Assembly: GCF_902459705.1 (NCBI RefSeq)
Contig: NZ_CABPRU010000001.1
Location: 806,001-870,000, forward strand
Length of the DNA: 64,000 nucleotides
Reading direction: 5' to 3'
From: Pandoraea terrigena
GTDB taxonomy: Bacteria > Pseudomonadota > Gammaproteobacteria > Burkholderiales > Burkholderiaceae
In this document: piece by piece, positions 1 to 8,788 of the stretch
Position numbering within the stretch: position 1 is the stretch's first letter
Layout: each line of letters begins with the position of its first letter
Made by a program: the position numbers and the translations under genes
Notes under the pieces: model-generated
Databases searched by the model: none
Told to the model about the DNA's origin: nothing
Seen by the model: the letters and a program-made list of their open reading frames with translations, nothing else

Positions 1-1136
1 TGATCTTTGTCGTGCCGATTGCGATGCTACTCACTCGCGCGGTCGAGAATCCCGAGGTCGTCGGCGCCTTGCCCACGACAAGCCGCACGCTGCACGGCTG
101 GGATCGCAAGCAGTTGCCCGGCGACGCCGCGTACGTCGCACTGATGAGTGATCTGACGGCGCTACAGGACGGTGATAGCCTTGGCGGCCTCGCGCGACGC
201 CTCAACACGGAATTGCCTGGATTTCACACACTAGTGATGAAGACGGCGCGGGCGTTGCCGTTTACCGATGACGACGGCAAGACAGTGCCGCTCACACAGG
301 CGCGCGAGCGGCTGGTGAATTTTGATGCGCGATGGGGCGAACTGCCCTATTGGCAGGCGATCGCCAAGAACAGCAGCCGCTACTCTGCGTTCTATGTGCT
401 CGCGGCGCTGGACCATCGGCAGAATGCGTTCGGCGAAGTGGTGCCGGCCGACCCGGACGCGTCGATCTACCTGAACATCTTTGCGCGCACTTTCGGCATC
501 AGCGCCGTGGTGACATGCTTCGCCTTGTTGATCGGCTTTCCGCTTGCCTATTGGATTTCGACGCTGCCGGGGCGGCGCGCGAACTTGATGATGATCCTGG
601 TGTTGATCCCATTCTGGACGTCCATTCTCGTGCGTGTCGCCGCATGGATCGTGTTGCTGCAAGGGCAAGGCTTGGTCAACAAGGCACTGATGGCGAGCGG
701 CATGACACGCGCACCACTCGAGCTGCTTTTCAATCGGGTCGGCGTGTACATCTCGATGACCCATATCTTGTTGCCCTTCATGATCTTGCCGCTGTATAGC
801 GTGATGAAATCGATTCCCCCGACGTATCAGCGCGCGGCCGTCTCGCTGGGGAGTCATCCGTTCGCGGCGTTTTGGCGCGTCTATTTGCCGCAAACCTATC
901 CGGGCGTTGGCGCTGGCGCGCTGCTGGTGTTCATCCTGTCGATCGGCTACTACATCACACCAGCGTTGCTGGGCGGACCCAACGACCAGATGATCAGCTA
1001 CTACGTGGCCTATTTCACAAACGTTTCCATCAATTGGGGTATGGCGTGTGCATTGGGCGGCCTGTTGCTTGCCGCCACGCTCGTGCTGTATGTGGTCTAT
1101 GGGCGCCTGACACGCGCGGAATTGGGCATGGGGTGA
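1..1136 (+). CDS. Polyamine-type ABC transporter permease (PotB-like), 5' truncated
   Basis: Inner-membrane permease of a spermidine/putrescine-type ABC importer. The reading frame is open to the window edge (first full codon at 3), so the true start and most of TM1 lie upstream; a GTG at 12 is only an internal codon. After the partial TM1 comes a long soluble insert of about 125 residues, then the usual five hydrophobic segments. The cytoplasmic EAA-type loop is visible (RAAVSLGSHPFAAFWRVYLP). The insert makes it longer than E. coli PotB, a form I know from other proteobacterial putrescine-type permeases. Its partner permease starts 3 bases after its stop. The substrate is inferred only from family. 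Confidence 0.85.
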   Translation, partial: IFVVPIAMLLTRAVENPEVVGALPTTSRTLHGWDRKQLPGDAAYVALMSDLTALQDGDSLGGLARRLNTELPGFHTLVMKTARALPFTDDDGKTVPLTQARERLVNFDARWGELPYWQAIAKNSSRYSAFYVLAALDHRQNAFGEVVPADPDASIYLNIFARTFGISAVVTCFALLIGFPLAYWISTLPGRRANLMMILVLIPFWTSILVRVAAWIVLLQGQGLVNKALMASGMTRAPLELLFNRVGVYISMTHILLPFMILPLYSVMKSIPPTYQRAAVSLGSHPFAAFWRVYLPQTYPGVGAGALLVFILSIGYYITPALLGGPNDQMISYYVAYFTNVSINWGMACALGGLLLAATLVLYVVYGRLTRAELGMG

Positions 1137-1139
1137 GCG

Positions 1140-2027
1140 ATGAGTCAACAAGCAATCAATCCTCATGACGCGTATCAGGAACCGCCGGCAACCGTTGGTC
1201 GTCCATCGCGCTTTCCGCCTTATGTTTCCCTGGTCGAGCGGCTCTGGTACTACCTGCTGCGCGCGGGCAATGCGCTTACGCTGTTGTTCCTCGTGCTGCC
1301 GGTTCTGGTGATGGTGCCGCTGTCGTTCTCGGACAGCACCTTCCTCGCGTATCCGATCCCGGCGTACTCGCTGCGCTGGTATCACAACCTGTTTAACTCC
1401 GACGAGTGGATGTCGGCGGCACGCAATAGCTTCATTATTGCGCCGTTGGCCACCTTGCTGGCGACGATACTGGGCACGCTGGCTGCAACGGGGCTGAACC
1501 AGGTGCAATTTCGCGGCAAGGCGATCCTGATGGCGGTGCTGATGTCACCGATGATCGTGCCGGTGATCGTGGTCGGCGTCGGCATGTATCTGTGCTTCGC
1601 GCCGTTGGGGCTGGCTGGCACTTACCTGGGCATGGTGCTAGCGCACGCCGCGCTGGGCGCACCGTTTGTGGTCACCACGGTGTTGGCCACCTTGCGGGGT
1701 TTCAACCAGAATTTGGTGCGTGCGAGCCTGTCGCTGGGCGCAGGCCCACTGGAAACCTTTTTTCGCGTCACGCTGCCGGTGATTGCGCCAGGGGTGATAT
1801 CGGGGGCGCTGTTCGCCTTCGCGACCTCGTTTGACGATGTGATCGTGACGCTGTTTCTCGCCGGACCGGGGCAGGCGACGCTGCCGCGTCAGATGTTTAC
1901 CGGGATTCGAGAAAACATCAGCCCGACCATCGCTGCGCTTGCGACCATCCTGATCGTCTTTTCCACTTGTCTGCTACTTGTGCTCGAGTGGCTGCGGGGG
2001 CGAGGCGCCAAGCGTAACGCTACATAA
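1140..2027 (+). CDS. Polyamine-type ABC transporter permease (PotC-like)
   Basis: Second permease of the same importer, 295 aa, starting at an ATG 3 bases after the upstream stop, so probably translationally coupled. A hydrophilic N-terminal arm of about 35 residues precedes six predicted TM segments. The EAA loop is clear (VRASLSLGAGPLETFFRVTL), followed by the typical FDDVIVTLFL segment of PotC/PotI proteins. The ATPase and binding protein must lie upstream of the window; the orphan binding protein at 17377-18441 is 15 kb away on the other strand and is not obviously its partner. Confidence 0.88.
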   Translation: MSQQAINPHDAYQEPPATVGRPSRFPPYVSLVERLWYYLLRAGNALTLLFLVLPVLVMVPLSFSDSTFLAYPIPAYSLRWYHNLFNSDEWMSAARNSFIIAPLATLLATILGTLAATGLNQVQFRGKAILMAVLMSPMIVPVIVVGVGMYLCFAPLGLAGTYLGMVLAHAALGAPFVVTTVLATLRGFNQNLVRASLSLGAGPLETFFRVTLPVIAPGVISGALFAFATSFDDVIVTLFLAGPGQATLPRQMFTGIRENISPTIAALATILIVFSTCLLLVLEWLRGRGAKRNAT

Positions 2028-2255
2028 GCGCACGTTGGTCCGTCCGAAGGCATGCCGCATCGTCCCGATGCCAGCGGTAGTCCGCGAATGAGGGCGGTGA
2101 CAAGCGGTCGTCGGAATTTGAACGTTCGCCCATCGACGTTGATCAGTTGACCATCGAGGTGCGGCGAAAGCAGGTACTTCAGGCAGGCCCGGATGCGTTC
2201 TCGGACGGCAAGAAGCGGTTGCGACGACCGGTTGAAGCCGCCATCCCCGATGAAC

Positions 2256-2296
2256 CAAAACAAAGGCCGGCGGCAGAATCTCTGCCGCCGGCCTTG
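2256..2296 (-). terminator. Rho-independent terminator of the amino acid permease gene
   Basis: A perfect 15-bp inverted repeat (2263-2277 with 2281-2295) has a 3-nt loop. Read on the minus strand, the stem is followed by a T-rich run (TTTGTTTTGG). It lies 16 bases beyond the stop of the permease at 2312. The stretch 2028-2255, between the PotC stop and this hairpin, shows no convincing gene. Confidence 0.85.
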
Positions 2297-2311
2297 TCAC
2301 ACCGACCTAGC

Positions 2312-3715
2312 TCAGATGTCGAAGCTCGGGTCCGGCGAGCGCAGCTTGCGCCAGATCGACCGGACGGTGAACGCCACGAGCAGGACCGTCAGGCTGGCCA
2401 CCCCCAGGGCGAGCGGTTCGCGCTGGTCGGGAATGAAGGCCATCGCCCCGACAATCGACAGCATGCCGAGAATCGCAACCCAGGTCAGGTACGGGTAGCC
2501 CCACATCCGAATCTTGAGCTTGCCCGGCGCCTCGCGCTCCAGCCGCTTGCGCAGCTTCAGTTGCGAGAAGGCGATGAGCACGTACACGAAGATCGCCACC
2601 GTGCCGTAGGAGTTCACGAGAAAGGCGAACACCGTATCGGGCGACACGTAGGACATCACCACGGCCGCATAGCCGAACAGCGTGCCGATGAGAATCGCGC
2701 GAACCGGCACGCCACGGGCGTTGAGCTTGGCGAGCGAGCGCGGCGCATCGCCGCGGCGCGTCAACGCGAAGAGCATGCGCGACGAGGCGTACAAGCCCGA
2801 GTTCAGTGCCGAGAGCACGGCGGTCAGCACCACGGCGTTCATGATGTGCGCGGCGGCCGGAATGTGCATCGCTTCGAGCGCGCTCACATACGGCGTGGCC
2901 ATGCTGGCGGCGTTCCAGGGCACCAGCATCACCACCAGCAGGATCGAGCCGATGTAGAAGAACAGCACGCGGCCGATGACCGAGTTGGTGGCGCGTGCCA
3001 CGGCTTGCTGCGGCTCGGCGGCTTCGGCGGCGGCAATCGTCACGATCTCCGCGCCGAAGTAGAAGCCGGTCGCCGCGACTGCGCCCGCCATCACGGGGCC
3101 AATGCCGTTGGGCATGAAGCCGCCATGCGAGAGCAGGTGCCCGGTGCTTGCCACCGCGCCCGGCCACAGGCCGAACACGAAGAGCCCGCCGAGAAACAGG
3201 AACACGACAATGGCCGCGACCTTGATCGACGCGAACCAGAACTCGAACTCGCCATAGGAGGCCACCGACACCAGGTTCGTCAATGTCAGCACGACCAGTA
3301 ACGTGAGACTGATGGCCCAGGCCGGGATGCCGGGTAGCCAGAACTGGATCAGGTTGGCGCCCGCGACCGCTTCGACCGCGACCACGATCACCCAGAAGTA
3401 CCAATACATCCAGCCGGTCAGGAAGCCGGCCAGTTCGCCGCCGACCGGCTTGTCGTTCCAGGCGAGTCGCGCGTACTCGTAGAACGATCCCACGGCGGGA
3501 AGCGCACAGGCCATCTCGCCGAGCATGCGCATCACGAGCACCACGAGTGCGCCGGTAATCAGGAACGACAGCACGGCTGCCGGGCCGGCGGCATGCACGA
3601 CCACGCCGCTGCCGACGAAGAGGCCCGCGCCGATCACGCCACCCAGCGCGATCATGCTCATATGCCGTTGCTTGAGGCTCGATTGCAGATGCGTGCCGGG
3701 TTCACGATTGGCCAT
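2312..3715 (-). CDS. APC-family amino acid permease (GabP/AnsP/CycA-type)
   Basis: A proton-coupled amino acid importer of the inner membrane, 467 aa, the usual AAT-family length, with about 12 TM segments. The N-terminal family signature is visible at residues 13-35 (LKQRHMSMIALGGVIGAGLF), as is the conserved SALNSGLYASSRMLFAL region near residue 315. The start is supported by GGAGG five bases upstream of the ATG at 3715. It stands alone, ends in a strong terminator, and has a G-rich upstream region. The substrate cannot be read from the sequence; GABA, asparagine, proline or aromatic amino acids are all possible. Confidence 0.9.
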   Translation of the reverse strand: MANREPGTHLQSSLKQRHMSMIALGGVIGAGLFVGSGVVVHAAGPAAVLSFLITGALVVLVMRMLGEMACALPAVGSFYEYARLAWNDKPVGGELAGFLTGWMYWYFWVIVVAVEAVAGANLIQFWLPGIPAWAISLTLLVVLTLTNLVSVASYGEFEFWFASIKVAAIVVFLFLGGLFVFGLWPGAVASTGHLLSHGGFMPNGIGPVMAGAVAATGFYFGAEIVTIAAAEAAEPQQAVARATNSVIGRVLFFYIGSILLVVMLVPWNAASMATPYVSALEAMHIPAAAHIMNAVVLTAVLSALNSGLYASSRMLFALTRRGDAPRSLAKLNARGVPVRAILIGTLFGYAAVVMSYVSPDTVFAFLVNSYGTVAIFVYVLIAFSQLKLRKRLEREAPGKLKIRMWGYPYLTWVAILGMLSIVGAMAFIPDQREPLALGVASLTVLLVAFTVRSIWRKLRSPDPSFDI

Positions 3716-3758
3716 GATGACCTCCCATGAATGAACGACCGACGAGCGCGGCGCTGCC

Positions 3759-3799
3759 GGGGACGCTGGCGGAACTGGGGGGGCGGGGGAACCGGGGGG
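3759..3799 (+). other. G-tract cluster, possible G-quadruplex, upstream of the permease
   Basis: Within the gene-free stretch 3716-3959, plus-strand G runs of 4 (3759-3762), 7 (3777-3783), 5 (3785-3789) and 6 (3794-3799) lie close together with loops of 1 and 4 nt. A separate run of nine Gs is at 3905-3913. The cluster sits 44-84 bases upstream of the permease start, with G on its template strand. No gene is seen in this stretch. Confidence 0.4.
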
Positions 3800-3959
3800 A
3801 AACGTTCAATGCGACGACGTGCCGCTCACGGGCAAGGCGCCCGACCTGCAATATCTCGACTACCACACAACCTCCTGAAAACCTTGTTTGACGGCAGGTG
3901 CGGCGGGGGGGGGCCGCCCTGCGTCTCTTGTAATGACCAACGGACCTGCTTACGTCTTG

Positions 3960-4895
3960 TCAGACCTTGCCTTTCCAGGGCACCAGCACGCGCTCGAGGT
4001 AGCGCATGATCAGATCGAAACCGAAGGCGAAAAAGCCGATCACGATGATCCCCATGATCACGATGTCCGACGCGAGGAATTCCGCCGCGTTGAGCACCAT
4101 GAAACCGAGTCCGCTCGATGCCGCCACCATTTCGGCGGCGACCAGCGTCGTCCAGCCCACGCCGATGCCGATGCGCATGCCGGTGAAGATTTCCGGCAGC
4201 GCCGACTTCACGATGACGTGCATGACGATCTGGCGCGGCGAGGCGCCCATCGAATACGCCGCGTGAATCTGCTCCATCGAGACAGAGCGCACGCCGGCGC
4301 GGGCCGCGATGGCAAGCGGGGCAAAGATGGCCAGGTAAATCAGGAACACTTTCGAGAATTCACCGATGCCGAACCAGATGATGACGAGCGGCAGGTAGGC
4401 CAGCGGCGGCAGCGGGCGGTAGAACTCGATCGGCGGATCGAATACGCCGCGGCCGATGCGCGACACGCCCATCAGAATGCCCACCGGGATGGCGGTCACA
4501 CACGCCAGCGCAAAGGCGCCGAAGACGCGATAGAGACTCGCGAGCGTGTGCTCCCACAGCGTCGAGCCGGCAAAGCCTTCCGTGGCCACCTGCATGAACT
4601 TCTCGATGATGGCGCGCGGTCCCGGCAGGAACAGCGGCTTGATCATGCCCGACGACGTAATGGCGATCCAGATCAGCAACAGGACACCCACGGTCACCAC
4701 GCTGATCGCGAGGCTGGGGCCTTGGCCGGGCGCACCGAACGATTCACCGGCCTTGACCGGGCGCGGGGCAAACATGCGAGCGAAGAATCCGCGCCGGCGC
4801 GGCGCACGGGGCGAGACAGCCGGGCGGCGCGCGCCGGGGGCGTTGGCGGCAGCGGCGGGCGGCGTGGGGTGAGGGGCGACGGGTTTGGTCATCAT
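3960..4895 (-). CDS. tauC: Taurine ABC transporter permease TauC
   Basis: Inner-membrane permease of a taurine/aliphatic sulfonate importer, 311 aa. The first about 60 residues are Pro/Ala/Arg-rich and cytoplasmic, longer than in E. coli TauC. Then come about six TM segments and the SsuC/TauC-type EAA loop near residue 215 (AAYSMGASPRQIVMHVIVKS). The start at 4895 has GGAG 8 nt upstream and sits 20 bases after tauB, so it is the last gene of tauABC. A second in-frame ATG follows at once. The name rests on gene order and the adjacent TauR. Confidence 0.88.
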   Translation of the reverse strand: MMTKPVAPHPTPPAAAANAPGARRPAVSPRAPRRRGFFARMFAPRPVKAGESFGAPGQGPSLAISVVTVGVLLLIWIAITSSGMIKPLFLPGPRAIIEKFMQVATEGFAGSTLWEHTLASLYRVFGAFALACVTAIPVGILMGVSRIGRGVFDPPIEFYRPLPPLAYLPLVIIWFGIGEFSKVFLIYLAIFAPLAIAARAGVRSVSMEQIHAAYSMGASPRQIVMHVIVKSALPEIFTGMRIGIGVGWTTLVAAEMVAASSGLGFMVLNAAEFLASDIVIMGIIVIGFFAFGFDLIMRYLERVLVPWKGKV

Positions 4896-4915
4896 GGTGT
4901 TCTCTCCTGCGACGA

Positions 4916-5740
4916 TCAGGCGGCGACGGCATTGGCACCCGACGTCGCCGTCTGGCCCGCACGTTCGTCGCCGTAGATGATGCTGAGCACAGTCTCGCGC
5001 ATGGCGATGAAATCTGGGCTGGACTTGATGGTGCGCGCGTCACGGCATTCGAGATAGCGCTTGTTGAAGTCGAGTTCGTAGGTGTGCGTGATGCGGCCGG
5101 GACGCGGCGACATCACGATCAGGCGGCTGGCGAGAAACAGGGCTTCTTCGACGCTGTGCGTGATGAAGAAGATCATCTTGCCGGTCTCGCGCCACACGTC
5201 GAGCAGCAACTCCTGGATGGTTTCGCGCGTGAGCGCGTCGAGTGCGGCCATCGGCTCGTCCATGAGCAGCATCGACGGATTGCACGTGAGCGCGCGGGCA
5301 ATGCCCACCCGCTGCTGCATGCCGCCCGAGAGCTGGTAAATCATGTGATTGTGGAAGTCCTGCAGCCCGACCAGTGCGAGATTGCGCGCTGCGATGGCCC
5401 GTCGTTCCGTCTTTGGCACGCCTTGCAGCTTCAGCCCGAACTCGGTGTTTTCCATCACATTGAGCCACGGCAGCAGCGCGTGCTTCTGGAACACCACGCC
5501 ACGGTCGGCGCCGGGGCCTTCGATGGGGGCATCGCCGAGCAGCAATTCGCCGGATGTGGGGGCGATGAAGCCCGCCATCAGGCTGAGCAGCGTGGTCTTG
5601 CCGCAACCCGAGGCGCCGAGCGCCACGACAAGATCGCCGGGTGCGATGGTCAGATCGACGTGTGCGAGCGCCTGCACCTGCTCGCCGGGACGCCGGCCGG
5701 GATAGACGACGCTGACGTCGTTGACGATGAGTTGTTCCAT
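4916..5740 (-). CDS. tauB: Taurine ABC transporter ATP-binding protein TauB
   Basis: The ATPase that powers taurine import, 274 aa. Walker A is GASGCGKTT near residue 42, the signature is [15 protein letters not shown], Walker B is LLMDEP followed by the D-loop, and the switch His is in [10 protein letters not shown]. The ATG at 5740 is chosen because AGGAG lies 9 nt upstream and the protein then begins with a normal beta strand ([15 protein letters not shown]); an upstream in-frame start at 5818 would add a low-complexity tail. It lies between tauA and tauC, all on the minus strand. Confidence 0.92.
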   Translation of the reverse strand: MEQLIVNDVSVVYPGRRPGEQVQALAHVDLTIAPGDLVVALGASGCGKTTLLSLMAGFIAPTSGELLLGDAPIEGPGADRGVVFQKHALLPWLNVMENTEFGLKLQGVPKTERRAIAARNLALVGLQDFHNHMIYQLSGGMQQRVGIARALTCNPSMLLMDEPMAALDALTRETIQELLLDVWRETGKMIFFITHSVEEALFLASRLIVMSPRPGRITHTYELDFNKRYLECRDARTIKSSPDFIAMRETVLSIIYGDERAGQTATSGANAVAA

Positions 5741-5821
5741 GAGGCCCTTCTCCTGTCGATCGAGTGATCGGGGACGGGCCGTCATGCCGGAAGACTTTCG
5801 GCATGACGGCCCCGGCACGGC

Positions 5822-6880
5822 TTATTTCAGTTTAAGCGCGGCGTCGACATAGTGCGACGTGACATACGGTGTGTAGTCGGCCTTGACGGCATCGATCTTC
5901 TGCTGGCTCTTCAGGAACTCGGACGTATCCTTGAGGGCTTTGGCGGCGCGGCTGTCCTTGCCACCGCCCAGCCATTCGGCGGATGCCTGTTGCTGGGCCG
6001 ACGGGAAGGCGTAGAGCGAGAGCGCGCCGGGGATGTCTTCCGGCTTGCCGCCGATCATCTTCACGATGGCCTTGACCTGCGGTGAGGTGGCCGTCCAGGC
6101 GGCCTGGTTCTTGCGATATGCCGCGTCGGCGTCGGCGATCACCTTGACGAACTTCGCCATGAAGTCGGCGTTCGCCTCGCCCCACTTGCGGTCGACGGCG
6201 ATGCCGTCAAACGTCGGCTTGCCCTGTTTCGACAACTCGCCGGAGGTGATCAGCACATGACCGCTTTTCTTGATCTGCGCGAGCGCCGGATCCCAGACGT
6301 AGGCCGCATCGATGTCGCCGCGCTCCCATGCCGCCACGATCTGGTTCGGCTGCATGTTGAGCACCTTCACCTCGGTCGGCTTGATGCCCCATTGTTGCAG
6401 CGCGAACATCGTGTGGTAGTGCGTGGTCGAGACGAACGGCACCCCGATCTTCTTGCCCTTCAGGTCGGCCGGTGACTTGATGTTCGAGGCGTTGCGCACG
6501 ACCATCGCCTCGGCCTGGTTGATGTCATCGAGAATCCAGAACAGTTGCAGGTCCAGCCCTTGCGAGACGGCGGCGGCCATCGGGCTGGAGCCGAGTACGC
6601 CGACCTTGATGTCGCCCGAGGCGAGGGCCGTGGCGACCTTCGCGCCCGACTCGAACTGACGCCAGTGGATCTTGTAGCCGGTGGCCTTCTCGAACTCGCC
6701 CCCGGCAATGGCGACCAGCCATGGATCAACGATCTGCTGGTACGCGATCGTTACCTCTTTTTCCTGCGCCTGCGCCGTCGAGGGCAGCGTAAGCCCGAGC
6801 GTCAGGGCAGCGGGGAGCGTGACTGCTGCCAGCGCGGTGGCGGCGAACACCCGTCGCAGCCGGTTCGGAAGTCCATTCAT
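5822..6880 (-). CDS. tauA: Taurine ABC transporter substrate-binding protein TauA
   Basis: Periplasmic taurine receptor, 352 aa. A Sec signal peptide covers about residues 1-38 (two Arg, a hydrophobic core, then STAQAQ). The mature protein begins with the TauA-type strand KEVTIAYQQIVDPW and has the NMT1/SsuA-like fold, including LKGKKIGVPFVSTTHYH. The start at 6880 has GAGGTG just upstream. It is the first gene of tauABC and is transcribed away from tauR. No taurine catabolic gene (tpa, xsc, tauD) is in the window, so only uptake is encoded here. Confidence 0.92.
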   Translation of the reverse strand: MNGLPNRLRRVFAATALAAVTLPAALTLGLTLPSTAQAQEKEVTIAYQQIVDPWLVAIAGGEFEKATGYKIHWRQFESGAKVATALASGDIKVGVLGSSPMAAAVSQGLDLQLFWILDDINQAEAMVVRNASNIKSPADLKGKKIGVPFVSTTHYHTMFALQQWGIKPTEVKVLNMQPNQIVAAWERGDIDAAYVWDPALAQIKKSGHVLITSGELSKQGKPTFDGIAVDRKWGEANADFMAKFVKVIADADAAYRKNQAAWTATSPQVKAIVKMIGGKPEDIPGALSLYAFPSAQQQASAEWLGGGKDSRAAKALKDTSEFLKSQQKIDAVKADYTPYVTSHYVDAALKLK

Positions 6881-6994
6881 GGTTCACCTCTAATGGGGAA
6901 GTTTTCGGTAGAACACTCGGGTTTGACGCAAATGGTGTTAAGAATCGGCGCCAAGTGATTGCATCATTGCCGCCAGCATTTTTGTTCGTTAGAG

Positions 6995-7025
6995 CCAGTT
7001 GGCTGCATTTGATGATGCCAACTGG
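6995..7025. promoter_or_regulatory. Candidate TauR operator between tauA and tauR
   Basis: The 298-bp divergent region holds a perfect 9-bp inverted repeat (CCAGTTGGC at 6995-7003, GCCAACTGG at 7017-7025) with a 13-nt spacer. The right arm continues into CTGGTCCAG, so the minus strand reads CTGGACC, which resembles the TauR half-site as I remember it from Rhodobacter. Assignment to TauR is inference from position. Confidence 0.5.
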
Positions 7026-7178
7026 TCCAGCGAACCCGGTATCGGCTTGTAAGCCGCATGAATGCTGGAATCCGCCGAGATTCCGCGCGACTGCGGATAA
7101 ACCCCAGCCTGGAATGGATGTCATCGTCACTTGAGTAATAATTGACGTTCTGGAAGGGATAGTCGAGAGGGGGGCAAG

Positions 7179-8714
7179 ATGTCGAGCCGGATTTCTGCGG
7201 CAATGTGGAACCAGTTGTTTCAGATGTCGGCGCACGCTGGCATGAGCTTGCAGAGCCAGATTCGCCAGATGCTGGTGTCGGCGATTCTCGACGAGCGGCT
7301 GATGCGTGGCGCTGCCGTGCCGTCGTCGCGCGAGTTGGCCGAAGGGCTGGGCGTGGCGCGCAACACGGTGGTGCTGGCCTACCAGCAACTGGTCGACGAG
7401 GGCTACCTGATTGCGCGTGAGCGGCGCGGGTACTTCGTCAACGGCGATATCCTGGCGCCCCGAGTGGGATCACAGAGCATGCCGGCGCGTGACGTGCCGG
7501 AACGGGTGGCCGGCACCCTCGCGCCTCGGGATCCGGCGACACCGGACTGGGAGGGGCGCTATGTGGTGCGCCCGTCGGGGCAGCGCAACATCGTCAAGCC
7601 GATCGACTGGCAGAAGTATCAGTACCCGTTCATTTACGGCCAGTTCGATCCGACCATGTTCCCGACGGCGGACTGGCGCGAGTGTTGCCACAAGGCGCTC
7701 ACGGTCATGGAGATTCGTGATTGGGCGCCGGACATGATCGCGCGCGACGACGAGACGCTGATCCAGCAGATTCGCACGCGCGTGCTGCCGCGACGCGGCG
7801 TGTGGGCCGACGCCGACGAGATCGTGCTCACCAACGGTGCCCAACAGGCGCTCTATTTGCTGGCGGACTTGCTGGTGGGGGCGCACACCACGGTGGGGAT
7901 CGAAGACCCGGGCTATCCGGACGCGCGCAACATTTTCGCGATTCGAACCCCGAAGCTCGTTGGCTTGCCCGTCGACGGATCGGGGTTGCCGGTCGACGAT
8001 CGCTTGTCGCAATGTGATTACGTATACGTCACGCCATCGCACCAATGCCCAACAACGACGACGATGCCGCTGGCGAATCGCGAGGCGTTGCTGCGTCGGG
8101 CGGAAGCCGATGACTTCGTGTTGATCGAAGACGACTACGAGAGCGAGAACAGCTATTCGGACATTCCGATCCCGGCGCTCAAGAGTCTGGATCGCAGCGA
8201 CCGTGTGATCTATATCGGAAGCTTGTCCAAGTCGTTTGCCCCGGGGCTGCGACTCGGGTACATCGTGGCGCCGGCGGCGCTGGTGGCAGAGTTGCGTGCG
8301 CTGCGCCGCCTGATGATTCGCCATCCGTCGGCGTTCATTCAACGCTCGTTTTCAATGTTCCTCGCGCTTGGTCATCACGACGCCTTGCTGCGCCGCCTGG
8401 CGGACACCTATGCGAAGCGAGCCGAGGTGTTGAGCGCCGCGCTCACCACGTATCTGCCGGAGGTGTCGTTCGTGCAGATCAAGGGTGGGGCATCGTGCTG
8501 GGTGCAAGGACCGCCGACGCTGAACGCGAACGTGCTGGCGGAACGCGCGAAGGCACGCGGCATTCTCATCGAGACCGGCGACATTTTCTTCATGGGCGAT
8601 ACGCCGCCGCTCAACCGGTTCCGGCTCGGCTTTTCGTCGATACGGCTCGAACACATCGAGTCGGGCATCATTGCGCTTGCCGAGGTGCTGCGAGAGACGA
8701 TGGCGCAGGGGTAG
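7179..8714 (+). CDS. tauR: MocR-type PLP-dependent regulator TauR
   Basis: A GntR/MocR fusion regulator, 511 aa, usual for the family. A winged helix occupies about residues 20-90 (SSRELAEGLGVARNTVVLAY), followed by a class I aminotransferase-like domain. The PLP-binding Lys is seen in YIGSLSKSFAPGLRLGY, and the cofactor Asp region in VLIEDDYESE. The ATG at 7179 follows a purine-rich SD (GAGAGGGGGG). It is divergent from tauABC, the arrangement known for TauR activators, which use taurine as effector. Convergent with the malonate operon, 74 bases from mdcH. Confidence 0.9.
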   Translation: MSSRISAAMWNQLFQMSAHAGMSLQSQIRQMLVSAILDERLMRGAAVPSSRELAEGLGVARNTVVLAYQQLVDEGYLIARERRGYFVNGDILAPRVGSQSMPARDVPERVAGTLAPRDPATPDWEGRYVVRPSGQRNIVKPIDWQKYQYPFIYGQFDPTMFPTADWRECCHKALTVMEIRDWAPDMIARDDETLIQQIRTRVLPRRGVWADADEIVLTNGAQQALYLLADLLVGAHTTVGIEDPGYPDARNIFAIRTPKLVGLPVDGSGLPVDDRLSQCDYVYVTPSHQCPTTTTMPLANREALLRRAEADDFVLIEDDYESENSYSDIPIPALKSLDRSDRVIYIGSLSKSFAPGLRLGYIVAPAALVAELRALRRLMIRHPSAFIQRSFSMFLALGHHDALLRRLADTYAKRAEVLSAALTTYLPEVSFVQIKGGASCWVQGPPTLNANVLAERAKARGILIETGDIFFMGDTPPLNRFRLGFSSIRLEHIESGIIALAEVLRETMAQG

Positions 8715-8788
8715 GGGTAGGGCGGGCACACGAATCCTGCGCAGCAGGGCGAACGAAGCCGGCATGGTCAACGATCCGTGGCCGACGT

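Noticed and set aside
1889-2263. Minus-strand frame over the end of the PotC-like gene and the gap after it
   Set aside because: No clear start with SD and no recognised motif; most of it overlaps a real gene.
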